This document shows, in pieces, positions 23,758-32,641 of a stretch of DNA of 64,000 bases. The stretch comes from Thalassobius sp050633445 (GTDB lineage: Bacteria > Pseudomonadota > Alphaproteobacteria > Rhodobacterales > Rhodobacteraceae): contig JBOEGN010000034.1 of the NCBI GenBank assembly GCA_050633445.1, positions 62,001 through 126,000 of the forward strand, read 5' to 3'. The position numbers and the translations under genes are program-made. How positions within the stretch are numbered: the stretch's first letter is position 1; every line of letters begins with the position of its first letter. The notes beneath the pieces are model-generated. The model made no database searches, was not told where the DNA came from, and worked only from the letters and a program-made list of their open reading frames with translations.

Positions 23758-24732
23758 CTAGATTGAAACGCGTGTTGCGTACCCCAATGAGAAGCGTCCG
23801 TAGTCATTGCCCGTGTAGAACATGTAGTCCTGACCGTCGTCGCAGCGGACCACTTGGGGGTGGCTTTGCATGTGTGCATCCCACTCCTCTGGCTGGGGCG
23901 GGTTTGCGAAGGCAAATTCTGCATCTGCCCGCTCGAACCGCACCCCGTCCCGAGAGCGCGCGTAGCCGATGCTATAGTGTCGCGCTGCGGGGTTGGGGTC
24001 GGTGTAGAACCCGCGGGTGCAGTACCACATCTCGTAGTCAGAGCCGGATTGCAGAACGCTGGGGCGGGTGTGGCCGCTTTCGCCTTGGGCCGTGTGGCGG
24101 GGGATGGCGGGGCCTTCGTCACGGGTCCAGGCCTGTAAATCGGGCGAGGTCACGCGGCGAATGTCGTAATGCGGCTCGGCAAAAGGCGTGGTCTGCAAGC
24201 TCCAGCCGACCCCACAGGTATACCACATCACAAAGCCCTTGGGCCCGGACAACAGGCACGGAGCGGCATAGAAGGACCGGTCGTTGGCCTTTGACCCAAG
24301 CAGCGTGCGCGGTCGTGCGTTGGGGTCGTACTGCCCCGCATCGTCCGGGCCGGGCAGCAGCCGGATGCGCATGGTGTAGGTGGTGTCTGGCAATGTGCGA
24401 AAATCGTTGACCAGGCTATAGCGCTGCCCGGCATGGTCGAAAACACCCATCACACCCACCCCGTCCACATCGGAAAATGCGCCGATACCCGCACGCAACA
24501 GCGGTTCAGCCGTCACCGCTCGCACCCGCATGCCATCGGTAGGGTCCAGATCGGCGCGCATCACCATCGCTCGGTTCAGTGCATCGCGGGCCGTAAAGAA
24601 CAGCCACCAATGACGTGGCGAGCGTTTGTATACAGTGGGGTATTGGCAATGGGTGGCCCATTGCGGATGACCCTTTGGCACCGTGATTATGGGGCCATGT
24701 CGGTGCCAAAGGGAGCTGGTCTGGGTGCTCAT
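23758..24732 (-). CDS. Glycosidase-like five-bladed propeller protein
   Basis: A 324-residue soluble protein with repeated blade motifs like those of the GH32/GH43/GH130 superfamily: WHRHGPIITVPKGHPQWATH at the start, YPTVYKRSPRHWWLFFTARD, SFYAAPCLLSGPKGFVMWYT, HTRPSVLQSGSDYEMWYCTR and DYMFYTGNDYGRFSLGYAT. No signal peptide is seen. It overlaps the glycosyltransferase gene upstream by four bases, so the two are co-translated and may act on the same sugar or glycan. The exact substrate and even hydrolase activity are uncertain; some members are phosphorylases or binding proteins. Confidence 0.7.
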   Translation of the reverse strand: MSTQTSSLWHRHGPIITVPKGHPQWATHCQYPTVYKRSPRHWWLFFTARDALNRAMVMRADLDPTDGMRVRAVTAEPLLRAGIGAFSDVDGVGVMGVFDHAGQRYSLVNDFRTLPDTTYTMRIRLLPGPDDAGQYDPNARPRTLLGSKANDRSFYAAPCLLSGPKGFVMWYTCGVGWSLQTTPFAEPHYDIRRVTSPDLQAWTRDEGPAIPRHTAQGESGHTRPSVLQSGSDYEMWYCTRGFYTDPNPAARHYSIGYARSRDGVRFERADAEFAFANPPQPEEWDAHMQSHPQVVRCDDGQDYMFYTGNDYGRFSLGYATRVSI

Positions 24733-25652
24733 GAAAACGGGTATTGGCCGCCAGTCAGGAGCCTGACGTGATCCTGGAACACGCGATGGCTGCCTTCCAA
24801 TTCAAGCGCAAGGAAGCTGTCAAATTGATCCCGAGTCGTGAAAATTTTGTGCCGGTCGTACCGTGAAAGCTCTTGATAGTGCAGCACCGCAATCTGTTTG
24901 AGTTCATCAGGATACTGAATATCGGCCTCTCTGACCCTATTCGCAAAATTATACCGCATCGGAATGGCTTCATGGGGAATTCCGTGCTTGATAAATGCCA
25001 GGGTCAACGCGATCTGCGAGGAAAACATCAATTGCTCGGGCCAACGTTCGATAAAGGCACGACGCAATGCGCGCATCTTGGGGCCCAGATCCAGGAACAC
25101 CTCGGGCGTGGCGCACATGACACCTTGATTTATGTAAAACGGAGTTGAAACCCGACGCAGGACGCCATCAACCTTTTGATATTCCAGCTCGTAGTGGTGG
25201 TCGAGTTCCAGCGGCGCATCAAGGAAGGCGGCGCCGACTTCCTCCCAGGAGCCACCCAGATTGAACGGAGACCGATGCGCGATCACGCCGCGCAATGCAG
25301 GCTTGGCCAGGCTTTGCGCCAGCAATTCGGGGATCGGTCGCAGCAACAGCGTGTCGGCGTCAAACATCAGCACCACATCGGCGTCACGATCCACCAATTC
25401 GAACCGCATATCGCCTTGGGCAAAGGCGTTATACCGCACGAAATCCGCCGGTTCGACAAAGACCGCTTCGACTCCCTGCAAATGCGGAGCCCAGTCAGCT
25501 GGCAGCTCGGTGATCTCAGCATCGCCAAAAATCGCCGTCAGCCGCGCGGTCGAATATGGCGGCCCAAGGTGATCAAGCCCAAGCTTGAACATCGCAATCT
25601 GCGAGCAAAACGCTGCACTGGGGCTGGCTGCTATAAGGAATTGAAGTTTCAT
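24729..25652 (-). CDS. GT-A type glycosyltransferase-like protein
   Basis: A 307-residue protein. I use the ATG at 25652; the frame extends four codons to a TTG. The segment DADVVLMFDADTLLLRP carries the DxD metal and nucleotide-sugar motif of GT-A folds. FYINQGVMCATPEVFLDLG and EQLMFSSQIALTLAFI resemble the acceptor-side region of family GT8-like enzymes. It has no membrane segment and lies between a methyltransferase and a glycosidase-like gene. Likely a cytoplasmic sugar transferase for a surface polymer. Confidence 0.65.
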   Translation of the reverse strand: MKLQFLIAASPSAAFCSQIAMFKLGLDHLGPPYSTARLTAIFGDAEITELPADWAPHLQGVEAVFVEPADFVRYNAFAQGDMRFELVDRDADVVLMFDADTLLLRPIPELLAQSLAKPALRGVIAHRSPFNLGGSWEEVGAAFLDAPLELDHHYELEYQKVDGVLRRVSTPFYINQGVMCATPEVFLDLGPKMRALRRAFIERWPEQLMFSSQIALTLAFIKHGIPHEAIPMRYNFANRVREADIQYPDELKQIAVLHYQELSRYDRHKIFTTRDQFDSFLALELEGSHRVFQDHVRLLTGGQYPFS

Positions 25653-25712
25653 GAAATTATTCAATCATTGAGGGTTAATATGTGCAAGGTGTCGTTAAGC
25701 AAGGTTATGAAA

Positions 25713-26678
25713 TTAGTCTGGGTCCGGGCCCAAATACCCCCGCACCAGCCCGGCCAGTACGGCGCTGACCGATGTATTTTCCTGCTGTGCTCGGTCATAG
25801 AGCGCACGCTTGAGGTCCACATCAATCCCTTCGACCACGCCAAAGTGGCGCGAGCGCACCGACCCGCCCCGATACCCCAGATGCGGCACGTCAATGTCAA
25901 CAGAGGGCGGCCCGTCCGCATTGGTAAAGCGGATAAGATAAAAGCAGTTCCCCAGCACGTAGGAAACCCGAATATCCCGCGCGCCTACCGGCAGATGTTG
26001 CAACGGCAGGTCGGCACCCCAGAGCGGATTGTTGCTTAGAAACATGCGGCCGTATTCGGTCTGGCGCAGATGCGGAGCGATCGATTCATCCCCGAACACA
26101 ATCACGCCGCCCAGTTTGCAGACTCGCGCCATTTCGGACAGAGCACCGGGGATATCGCCAAACAGGTTGATGCCTCCGGTGTGATAAACCGCATCAAACA
26201 CACCGTCGCGATAGGGCAGGGCCTGAGCATCAGACACCGAGCAAAAGACATTGGACGCGGGATTCGCTTTGGCCGTCAGTTCGACGCATGTTCGGCTCAG
26301 ATCCTGGGCATGAACCACACCGTCCGGGCCCACAAGATCGCGCGTCACGGCGACGTCCTCTCCGAGTCCGCAGCCGATGATCAGAACTCTTTTGCCCGAA
26401 ACCGCGCCCATTTCTGACAGGCAGCGTGCACGAAACAGCTCTTCGTTTTCGTGGAACGTGGCAAACAGCCAATCGAGGAAATTCCGATAGATGTCAGCCG
26501 CGGCCACCCCCTCGTACATCGCGGCATTGCTGGCAGCAGAAGCGTCATCGTCAGGGGCGTGATGCCCCAGCAGATCCAAGATATCACCCGCAGCGCTCGT
26601 GGCGATCGCGTCGGCATGATCAGACGCCATTTCTGTCTTCAAGGCGTGGCGCCATTCCACGGGTCTGCTTGTCGTCAT
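25713..26678 (-). CDS. Class I SAM-dependent methyltransferase
   Basis: A 321-residue protein with motif I VLIIGCGLGEDVAVTRDL (residues 98-115), motif II acidic residue in VVHAQDLSRTCVELT, DAQALPYRDGVFDAVYHTGG (motif IV) and MARVCKLGGVIVFGDES (motif VI), a complete Methyltransf_11-type domain. The C-terminal 100 residues are extra and may select the substrate. In a glycan gene cluster a sugar or aglycone O-/N-methylation is plausible, but not shown. Confidence 0.8.
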   Translation of the reverse strand: MTTSRPVEWRHALKTEMASDHADAIATSAAGDILDLLGHHAPDDDASAASNAAMYEGVAAADIYRNFLDWLFATFHENEELFRARCLSEMGAVSGKRVLIIGCGLGEDVAVTRDLVGPDGVVHAQDLSRTCVELTAKANPASNVFCSVSDAQALPYRDGVFDAVYHTGGINLFGDIPGALSEMARVCKLGGVIVFGDESIAPHLRQTEYGRMFLSNNPLWGADLPLQHLPVGARDIRVSYVLGNCFYLIRFTNADGPPSVDIDVPHLGYRGGSVRSRHFGVVEGIDVDLKRALYDRAQQENTSVSAVLAGLVRGYLGPDPD

Positions 26679-26825
26679 CGTCGTTGTTCCACCAGCTTAT
26701 TGGCACTGGCCCGCAGGCGTCGCCAGACGTTAGAAATTCCCTTTTCAGGGTTCGGAAACCAAACAAACTCAGTCGCTTACCGCACTTCGTGTGAGGCCGC
26801 AATTGTTCGGTTAGAGCGCAAAAGA

Positions 26826-26860
26826 AGTCCGCCCCTCTGCCGCTGGCCGAAGGGCGGACT
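26826..26860 (-). terminator. Terminator of the tail-collar genes
   Basis: Nine-base arms AGTCCGCCC and GGGCGGACT. On the minus strand the stem is followed by TTCTTTT, 50 bases after the last tail-collar stop codon. It separates that operon from the methyltransferase operon. Confidence 0.75.
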
Positions 26861-26910
26861 GTCACTGGATCGCGCCAAGGCCCTAGACGGCCGGCGCGTC
26901 CCGTCGATGC

Positions 26911-27552
26911 TTAGCTTCGCGGGGGATAGACGCCCTGAGTCGCGATGCAGGTGATCATGCCCAGCACCGGCTGGACGTTGTAAACGCTCTGGTTGCCGCC
27001 CGATACGCCAGCCTGGGCGCTGATGGTGAAATCAGCCGAGTTATTGCCCATTGCGACCAGCGGGTCTGACCCCGTCGCGAACAGATTTACGCTGTCATGG
27101 GTGGCCACATATCCGCCGCCGGGCGTGTTTGTGTTGGGGCTATCCTTGCTGGCACGCGCATAGCTTGACAAGTCCACGCCCAAAGTGTGCGTGTGGTTGG
27201 CCAGGGTCGAGACATTGGGTGTCACATACTCAATGCCGCCCCGGTTGCCAATCACTCGCGTGGTCAGACCGGGCCCACGTCCAGAGTGCATGTTCATGCG
27301 GCTGCGCAGATCGGGCAGTGCAAATGTGGTCCGCCCATCACCGCCATAGATCGTGCCCAGCAGCGAAAAGAGCGTGGTGTTCGAGGCAATAGCTATCAGT
27401 TGACCGTTGGTCGGAGCCCAGCCGCGGGGGCAAAAGTTGGTGCCAAAGGCCTGAATGGTCCCGATGAAAGGGTCCACATCCGCAGAGGCCGGGGCGCTAA
27501 CGCCTCCTGACAGCATGGCCGCAGAAAGGCACGTCAAAGCAAATCGTTTCAT
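26911..27552 (-). CDS. Exported tail-collar (MdpB-like) protein 1
   Basis: A 213-residue protein starting at the ATG at 27552 behind AGGAAA (an ATG at 27570 is less well placed). A signal peptide (FALTCLSAAMLSGGVSAPAS) is followed by the tail-collar domain: FIGTIQAFGTNFCPRGWAPT, GQLIAIASNTTLFSLLGT, YGGDGRTTFALPDLRSRM and a His-rich NHTHTLG. The family is named after phage tail fibres and microcystin-dependent protein MdpB. A cleaved signal peptide and lack of phage genes indicate a cell-surface or secreted role. It is the last of three tandem paralogues. Confidence 0.85.
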   Translation of the reverse strand: MKRFALTCLSAAMLSGGVSAPASADVDPFIGTIQAFGTNFCPRGWAPTNGQLIAIASNTTLFSLLGTIYGGDGRTTFALPDLRSRMNMHSGRGPGLTTRVIGNRGGIEYVTPNVSTLANHTHTLGVDLSSYARASKDSPNTNTPGGGYVATHDSVNLFATGSDPLVAMGNNSADFTISAQAGVSGGNQSVYNVQPVLGMITCIATQGVYPPRS

Positions 27553-27590
27553 ATCCGTTTTCCTATTCATATCTTAAAGCCGGTTCATGC

Positions 27591-28238
27591 TTAGTTGCGA
27601 GACGGGTAAACCCCGTAAAGCGAGATGCAGTATTTTGTCACCAAGTAGGGCGCCATGTTGGTTTGCGAAAAGCCATTCCCATTGTGCGCCACTGCAACAT
27701 CGGACCCGTCCACGTGCACAGACCCGGCTCCCATTGCGGACAAACCTGCCGTCATGGTGGTCGTGTAGGCGTTAAAGTTGTTGGTAAACGTCCCCAGGTA
27801 ATGTCCCGCAGGGCTGTTGTCGGTGGTCGCATCCGAGCTGCCGACGAGATGGTGATCAAGCCGTCCGGTCAAGGTATGCGAGTGGGCAGGCATGGTGTTG
27901 ATGGTTTGCGTCTCGGTTTCGGTCCCGGCCGAGTTTCCTAAGACACGAGTGCTGAGGCCCGGGCCATTGCCCGCTTGCAACGGCACCCGGCCACGCAAAT
28001 CGGGCAGGCCAAATGTGGTGCGCCCATCACCGCCATAAGTGGTACCCAACAGTGAAAACAGAGCATCGTTTGACGACACCGCCAGCAGTTGACCGTCCAG
28101 CGCAGCCCAGCCCTGCGGGCAGAAGTTGAACCCAAAGGATTTGATCTCGCCGACATAGGGGTTTTCGGCCTGGGCGGCACCGGCCATGGTCAGGCAGGCC
28201 AGCGCAGCAGCGCCCAAAGTTGAAATGGTTTTCATCAT
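27591..28238 (-). CDS. Exported tail-collar (MdpB-like) protein 2
   Basis: 215 residues from the ATG at 28238 (the frame extends farther, but this start gives MMKTISTLGAAALACLTMAG, a clean signal peptide, behind AGGATAC). The mature part has NPYVGEIKSFGFNFCPQGWA, the collar signature YGGDGRTTFGLPDLRGRV and MPAHSHTLTG. It resembles its neighbours strongly in the first 110 residues and differs in the C-terminal half, as expected for paralogues that diverged in a binding domain. Confidence 0.85.
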   Translation of the reverse strand: MMKTISTLGAAALACLTMAGAAQAENPYVGEIKSFGFNFCPQGWAALDGQLLAVSSNDALFSLLGTTYGGDGRTTFGLPDLRGRVPLQAGNGPGLSTRVLGNSAGTETETQTINTMPAHSHTLTGRLDHHLVGSSDATTDNSPAGHYLGTFTNNFNAYTTTMTAGLSAMGAGSVHVDGSDVAVAHNGNGFSQTNMAPYLVTKYCISLYGVYPSRN

Positions 28239-28302
28239 TTTTTGTATCCTAAATTTTTCATGACAAGTCCGGCAACGCGAGGTGCCGAACAGGGCCATTG
28301 GC

Positions 28303-28953
28303 TTAGCTCCGAGGAGGGAAGACACCCTGGAGCGCGATGCAAAACTTGATCACTTGAAATGGCTGCATGTTATTCGCGGCCTGCTGGTTGCCTGTTTGTC
28401 CAATGTTGGTTGGCGCATCCACATGCACCGAATCCGACGCCATCGGCAGCGCTGTCGTCTGGGTGGTGGCATAGGCATTCGCGGTGACGCCGCTGGGGAA
28501 GGTGCTGAAATAATGGCCTTCTGGATCGTTCGTCGTGGGCGCGTTGGAGCTGGCCATCATTTGACCCTCGATATCACCAACGAAGTTGTGGCTGTGGGCG
28601 GCCAATTCGGGAATGGCCGAAGTGACCGTTTCGACACCGGCTCGTTGCCCAATCTGGTAGGTCGACAGACCAATCCCAGTGCCCGCGTTGACGATCGAGC
28701 GCCCGCGCAGATCGGGCAGCGCAAAGGAGGTACGTCCGTCACCACCGAACTGGGTGCCCAACAAAGAATACAAAGCTTGGTACTGGTTAATCGGTAAAAG
28801 TTGCCCATCGGCTGCCGCCCAGCCGACCGGACAGAAATTGAAGCCAACCATCATAATATCAGATAGATACGGTTCGGCATCCGCATGGGCTGGCGCGGTT
28901 GAGCTCATCATCGCCGCCGCTCCGGCCAGTATCCCGGCAAGTACTTTATTCAA
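28303..28953 (-). CDS. Exported tail-collar (MdpB-like) protein 3
   Basis: 216 residues; the first gene of the three. Signal peptide MNKVLAGILAGAAAMMSSTA, then PYLSDIMMVGFNFCPVGWAA, FGGDGRTSFALPDLRGRS and ELAAHSHNFVG. The C-terminus QPFQVIKFCIALQGVFPPRS parallels that of the other copies. The 213 bases upstream, shared with the divergent WbqC gene, must carry the promoters for both operons. Confidence 0.85.
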   Translation of the reverse strand: MNKVLAGILAGAAAMMSSTAPAHADAEPYLSDIMMVGFNFCPVGWAAADGQLLPINQYQALYSLLGTQFGGDGRTSFALPDLRGRSIVNAGTGIGLSTYQIGQRAGVETVTSAIPELAAHSHNFVGDIEGQMMASSNAPTTNDPEGHYFSTFPSGVTANAYATTQTTALPMASDSVHVDAPTNIGQTGNQQAANNMQPFQVIKFCIALQGVFPPRS

Positions 28954-29166
28954 TGTACATCTCCCTATGGGTTGAATCGACTATGCCGAAATATTAGACT
29001 GATTGAGTAAACGTGCATACATTTTTGTTGATTTTTGTTCATTCCATTATGGCAGCCCCCGGTTTTTGACCTCTGTCGTTCGTATGAAATTTCATAAATT
29101 TTCGGACTGCAGGCATCGAATAAAATACACCTGATAAGGCCCATTCGGGCAAGGAAATCACCGGGT

Positions 29167-29850
29167 ATGACAGGCAAGACCGTCGCGATAATGCAGCCCT
29201 ATTTTTGGCCCTATCTGGGGTATTTCGGGCTTATGGCACGGGCGGATTTGTTTGTGATTTTGGACTGCGTTCAGTTCCCAAGACGTGGGCGCGTACACCG
29301 CAGTCAGCTCGATGCGACGGCGACGCGCCCCATGTGGATGACGCTGCCATTGTCGCGACAGGCCCGCGATGTGACCATAGCCGATCTGACCTTCGCGGGC
29401 ACCGCTGCCAAGGATTGGGACCTGCGATTGCGCAAGTTTCAAGGCTTCGCGTCACTGCCGGATCATGTTCAGCAAGTCCTTCAAATTAAAGGGACTTCGG
29501 TCGCCGGGTATCTGTGTGATCAGCTGGTCTTTCTGCGTGATGCGCTGGGGCTGGACTGTGCGATCACGCGCAGTTCGCAGCTTGGCTGCGACCCGGCTCT
29601 TTCGGGACAGAACCGGATCGTCGCATTGGCGCGTAAGGCTGGTGCGCAGACCTATTTGAACGCTCCGGGAGGACGGGATTTGTACGATGACAGCGCCTTT
29701 GCCGCACAAGACCTGGCACTTCGATTTCTGCCACCCTATCGGGGCCGACATACCTCGCTTTTGCCAGCCCTGGCCGAGCGGGGCTGGGACGGGCTGCGTC
29801 ATGATTTAGCGAGATACGCAGCCGAACCTCTGGAGGGCGGCAATGTTTGA
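29167..29850 (+). CDS. WbqC family protein
   Basis: A 227-residue member of the WbqC-like family (PF08889): it begins VAIMQPYFWPYLGYFGLMAR, the family hallmark, followed by DLFVILDCVQFPRRGRVHRS. WbqC proteins occur in O-antigen and nucleotide-sugar clusters next to DegT aminotransferases; their reaction is not settled, with transfer of amino-acid or acyl groups suggested. Here the gene overlaps a DegT-type aminotransferase gene by eight bases, which supports the surface-sugar assignment. Confidence 0.85.
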   Translation: MTGKTVAIMQPYFWPYLGYFGLMARADLFVILDCVQFPRRGRVHRSQLDATATRPMWMTLPLSRQARDVTIADLTFAGTAAKDWDLRLRKFQGFASLPDHVQQVLQIKGTSVAGYLCDQLVFLRDALGLDCAITRSSQLGCDPALSGQNRIVALARKAGAQTYLNAPGGRDLYDDSAFAAQDLALRFLPPYRGRHTSLLPALAERGWDGLRHDLARYAAEPLEGGNV

Positions 29851-30985
29851 ATTTCCCGCCAAATTACCCGTCCCCAAGGCGCCCTGCGTACCAGTCATGC
29901 AGGCCGACTTGCCGCTTTCTTCGGCAATTCTACCTTATCTTGAACAGATGGATCAAAACCGGGTTTATTCGAATTTCGGTCCGTTGTCGCAACAGCTGGA
30001 AACCCGGTTGGCGGCGCATTTCGGTATGCAGAGCGGCGGGGTGTTGAGTGCCTCTTCGGGATCAGCGGCATTGGTCGGGGCGATCTTGGCGCTTACCGGA
30101 CAAGCAGCTCCAGGCAGGCAAACGGCGTTGTGCGCCTCTTACAGCTTTGCTGCCTCGGTTTCGAGCCTCAGGGCCTGCGGGTATATTCCGCAGTTCGTCG
30201 ATGTGGACTCAGACAGCTGGGCGCTGGATCCACAGGTTTTGCGGGCGCTGCCGGACCTTGCGCAAGTCGGGCTGGTGGTGGTGACGGCCCCGTATGGTCG
30301 GGCGCCGGACATTGCGGCGTGGGAGTCATTCACGCAGGACACAGGAATTCCCGTGGTCATCGACGCGGCCGCCGGGTTCGACGTGTTTACCGAAGCCCGC
30401 CTAGGGTTTTCTGACCACGTACCCGTCGCTCTTAGCTTTCATGCGACCAAGGCCTTTGCCTGCGGCGAGGGGGGGGCGATCCTCAGCACCAGCGCGGATT
30501 TCCTGACGCACTGTCGACGGGCGATCAATCACGGGTTTTGGGGCGTGCGCCGGGTGACCTGTGACAACACCAACGGCAAGATGAGCGAATATCACGCCAG
30601 CGTTGCGCTTGCCGAGCTGGACCGCTGGGAAAGCAAAGCCATCCGGTTCTCGGCTGTCGCGGACTGCTATCGCAGCACCGGTGCAGAGATTGGGATCGGG
30701 GACCAACTGTGGCTGTCTGGGGATATCTCGGGCGTCTATGCGCTGTGCCAGTTTGAGAGCGGAGATCGCGCTCTCTGGGCACAAAAGGCGCTTTATGACC
30801 ACGGGTTTGACAGCAGATTTTGGTATGGTTTTGGGTTGCACGCCGAGCCTGCCTTTGCGGGTTTTGATCGTGGCTCGATGACCGTGACCAATACCCTGTC
30901 CAGAGGTCTTTTGGGTCTGCCAACGTCTCAGTGCCTGTCGCCCGATGCGATCGCCCAAATCTGCAAGGTTATCGCATCAATCTGA
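29843..30985 (+). CDS. DegT/DnrJ/EryC1/StrS family aminotransferase
   Basis: A 380-residue PLP enzyme of the sugar-aminotransferase fold. The PLP lysine is Lys203 in FHATKAFACGEGGAI. The N-terminal region (NRVYSNFGPLSQQLETRLAA), the GILAL-type glycine-rich segment, VVIDAAAGFD with the PLP-nitrogen aspartate, and a C-terminal LSRGLLGLPTSQCLS fit the family. It would add an amino group to a nucleotide-activated keto-sugar. Coupled to the WbqC gene; a NeuD-like acyltransferase lies just downstream on the other strand. Confidence 0.85.
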   Translation: MFEFPAKLPVPKAPCVPVMQADLPLSSAILPYLEQMDQNRVYSNFGPLSQQLETRLAAHFGMQSGGVLSASSGSAALVGAILALTGQAAPGRQTALCASYSFAASVSSLRACGYIPQFVDVDSDSWALDPQVLRALPDLAQVGLVVVTAPYGRAPDIAAWESFTQDTGIPVVIDAAAGFDVFTEARLGFSDHVPVALSFHATKAFACGEGGAILSTSADFLTHCRRAINHGFWGVRRVTCDNTNGKMSEYHASVALAELDRWESKAIRFSAVADCYRSTGAEIGIGDQLWLSGDISGVYALCQFESGDRALWAQKALYDHGFDSRFWYGFGLHAEPAFAGFDRGSMTVTNTLSRGLLGLPTSQCLSPDAIAQICKVIASI

Positions 30986-31008
30986 TGCTCGCCTTGGGGC
31001 ACCCCATG

Positions 31009-31677
31009 CTAGACAAAATTTCGCGAGATTAAGCGTTCGCTGCCATAACGCTCGGGGCTGTCGGACAGATGGCGCACCACACTGCCGGGGGGCACGTTGC
31101 TGCGGATCATGGCGCGCGATTGCAAATAGCTTTCTGCGCCGATGGTGACGCCATTGTCCACGCCCACCTGGCCGCCGATCATGCAGCCCGGCTCGATCGT
31201 CACGCTGCTGGCCAGCCCTACGAGTGAGGACAAGAAACAGAAATCGCCGATCACGCTGTGGTGGCCCACATGTGTGCCGGACCAGATCATCACCCCGTCA
31301 CCAAGCACCGAATAGGGCTGGAGCACGCAATTCTCGAGGACAAAACAATTGTCACCCACTGCTTGGGCCAAGTTGTGCGCTGACGGGTGCACAAAGGATG
31401 CAAAGCCATATCCGCGGGCCTTTGCCTCGAGATGACGGTCGCGGCGAAACCGGTTCAATCGCTGATAGCTAAGCGGCCCTAGCAACAGGACCTGATCGGG
31501 GGGGAACGCTGCTTCTAGGGTTTCCCAGGCAACCACCGGCAGGCCATGGCGTTGGGGCTGGTCAAGAAAGTCGGCATCGACCGTAAAGCCCACCACGCGA
31601 TCTTCGCTGAACTGGTCAATATAGGCCTTGGCCACATCCGCCAACTGCCCGGCGCCAAAGATCACAATATCTGCCAA
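31009..31677 (-). CDS. NeuD-like hexapeptide-repeat acyltransferase
   Basis: A 222-residue enzyme. The N-terminal domain begins ADIVIFGAGQLADVAKAYID, the PglD/NeuD dinucleotide-like fold. From about residue 95 left-handed beta-helix hexapeptides follow: VGDNCFVLENCVLQPYSVLG, VMIWSGTHVGHHSVIGD and VTIEPGCMIGGQVGVDNGV. The His-His pair in THVGHHSVIG is in the place of the catalytic base. It would transfer an acetyl or other acyl group to an aminosugar, consistent with the aminotransferase next door (convergent, 23 bases apart). Confidence 0.85.
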   Translation of the reverse strand: MADIVIFGAGQLADVAKAYIDQFSEDRVVGFTVDADFLDQPQRHGLPVVAWETLEAAFPPDQVLLLGPLSYQRLNRFRRDRHLEAKARGYGFASFVHPSAHNLAQAVGDNCFVLENCVLQPYSVLGDGVMIWSGTHVGHHSVIGDFCFLSSLVGLASSVTIEPGCMIGGQVGVDNGVTIGAESYLQSRAMIRSNVPPGSVVRHLSDSPERYGSERLISRNFV

Positions 31678-31821
31678 ACCCGTATCACTCGCCTAATAAA
31701 TCAAACTGGCTCACCTATACCAAACTTCCGCGCCAAGTCACCACCCGTCAGTCAAGAACGGGAATTTATGAGGTTCAGAACAGTAAGGCGCATCGCGTTT
31801 GTGGCCGTGTTGGCGGGGCAG

Positions 31822-32358
31822 TCAGATGACGCACCCGGTGTCGCCACATAGGTCCAAGCCAGGCTCGCGGCGTTCATGTCGCGCAGCACTTTCACCGATG
31901 ATCAGAGACGTGATTTCAGACCCAAGTTTAAGTGCACTGACTTGTCCAAAATGGTGGGCGACCAAACCGCCTTTTCGATCCAAAAGCAATAAGGAAGGCG
32001 TTCCGCGCAGGCCGTAACGCTCCATCGTTTCAGGCAATGCCGCCTTGCCGGGTTTGTCGACGCCCACAGGAAAGGTTATTCGGTATTCGTGCAGGAACGC
32101 CTTCAACGATACCGGGGTCATCGCGGCGTGGTGTTCGAAAACGGTGTGCAGCCCGATCACAGCGACATCTTCGGCCGGAAAGGCCTCGTGGACCTGTTGC
32201 GCCAAAGGCACCCCATGGGCCACGCAGCCTGGGCACAACATCTGGAAGGCTTCGATCACAACGACCTTGCCGCGCAAGTCCTTCAGGCTAAGCGGCTTGG
32301 GGGTGTTGAACCACCGATCTACGGACCAGTTGGGCAATGGTTTCAGGGCATTTTGCAT
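31822..32358 (-). CDS. Thioredoxin-like redoxin (TlpA/AhpC-TSA type)
   Basis: 178 residues from the ATG at 32358, which shares one base with the stop of the heme-protein gene (TAATG); an upstream ATG at 32370 is less likely. The active site is CPGC (Cys42, Cys45) in EAFQMLCPGCVAHG, with the cis-proline region GLRGTPSLLLLD. There is no signal peptide, so it is likely cytoplasmic. A C-terminal DLCGDTGCVI adds a second Cys pair near the end. Tight coupling to the tyrosine-coordinated heme protein suggests it reduces that protein or copes with the same oxidant. Confidence 0.85.
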   Translation of the reverse strand: MQNALKPLPNWSVDRWFNTPKPLSLKDLRGKVVVIEAFQMLCPGCVAHGVPLAQQVHEAFPAEDVAVIGLHTVFEHHAAMTPVSLKAFLHEYRITFPVGVDKPGKAALPETMERYGLRGTPSLLLLDRKGGLVAHHFGQVSALKLGSEITSLIIGESAARHERREPGLDLCGDTGCVI

Positions 32359-32588
32359 TAGTCTTTCCAATATCTGTTGGCCGCTGCGACCGTCTGAAAA
32401 TGGGTTGCGACAACCGAGGAAACAGCGATCAGCGCGCCGGCGTCATTTTCGTAGACTGAGCGCAGATTCTTGCGGATCGTTGGGTCGGGCTGGGTCATCT
32501 TGACCGCGACCCGTGCCAGCTTCACCGCAAGTTCGTAGCCCTTTTGAGGCGTCTCGGTGACTAAGGTTGGCAGCCAGATGTCGTGCAT
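32358..32588 (-). CDS. Hexameric tyrosine-coordinated heme protein (HTHP)
   Basis: A 76-residue protein of the HTHP family, known from Ruegeria (Silicibacter) pomeroyi as a hexamer in which each subunit binds heme through a tyrosine and shows peroxidase and catalase-like activity. The sequence WLPTLVTETPQKGYELAVKL, VKMTQPDPTIRKNLRSVYEN and VVATHFQTVAAANRYW matches my memory of the family over its full length. The ligand tyrosine would be Tyr46 (45 after Met removal). No signal peptide. It is the second-last gene of an operon with an exported protein and a redoxin. Confidence 0.85.
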   Translation of the reverse strand: MHDIWLPTLVTETPQKGYELAVKLARVAVKMTQPDPTIRKNLRSVYENDAGALIAVSSVVATHFQTVAAANRYWKD

Positions 32589-32608
32589 ATTATTCCCCTT
32601 GGCTAAGG

Positions 32609-32634
32609 GGGCCGTCCCGTCGGTGGCACGGCCC
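32609..32634. other. Intercistronic hairpin upstream of the HTHP gene
   Basis: Perfect seven-base arms GGGCCGT and ACGGCCC in the 53-base gap between the exported-protein gene and the HTHP gene. There is no T run, so it more likely stabilises or balances the transcript than terminates it. Confidence 0.5.
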
Positions 32635-32641
32635 GATAGGC

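Noticed and set aside
26911..28953. Prophage because of tail-collar domains
   Set aside because: Signal peptides, glycan-type neighbours and the absence of any capsid, terminase or other tail gene argue against it.
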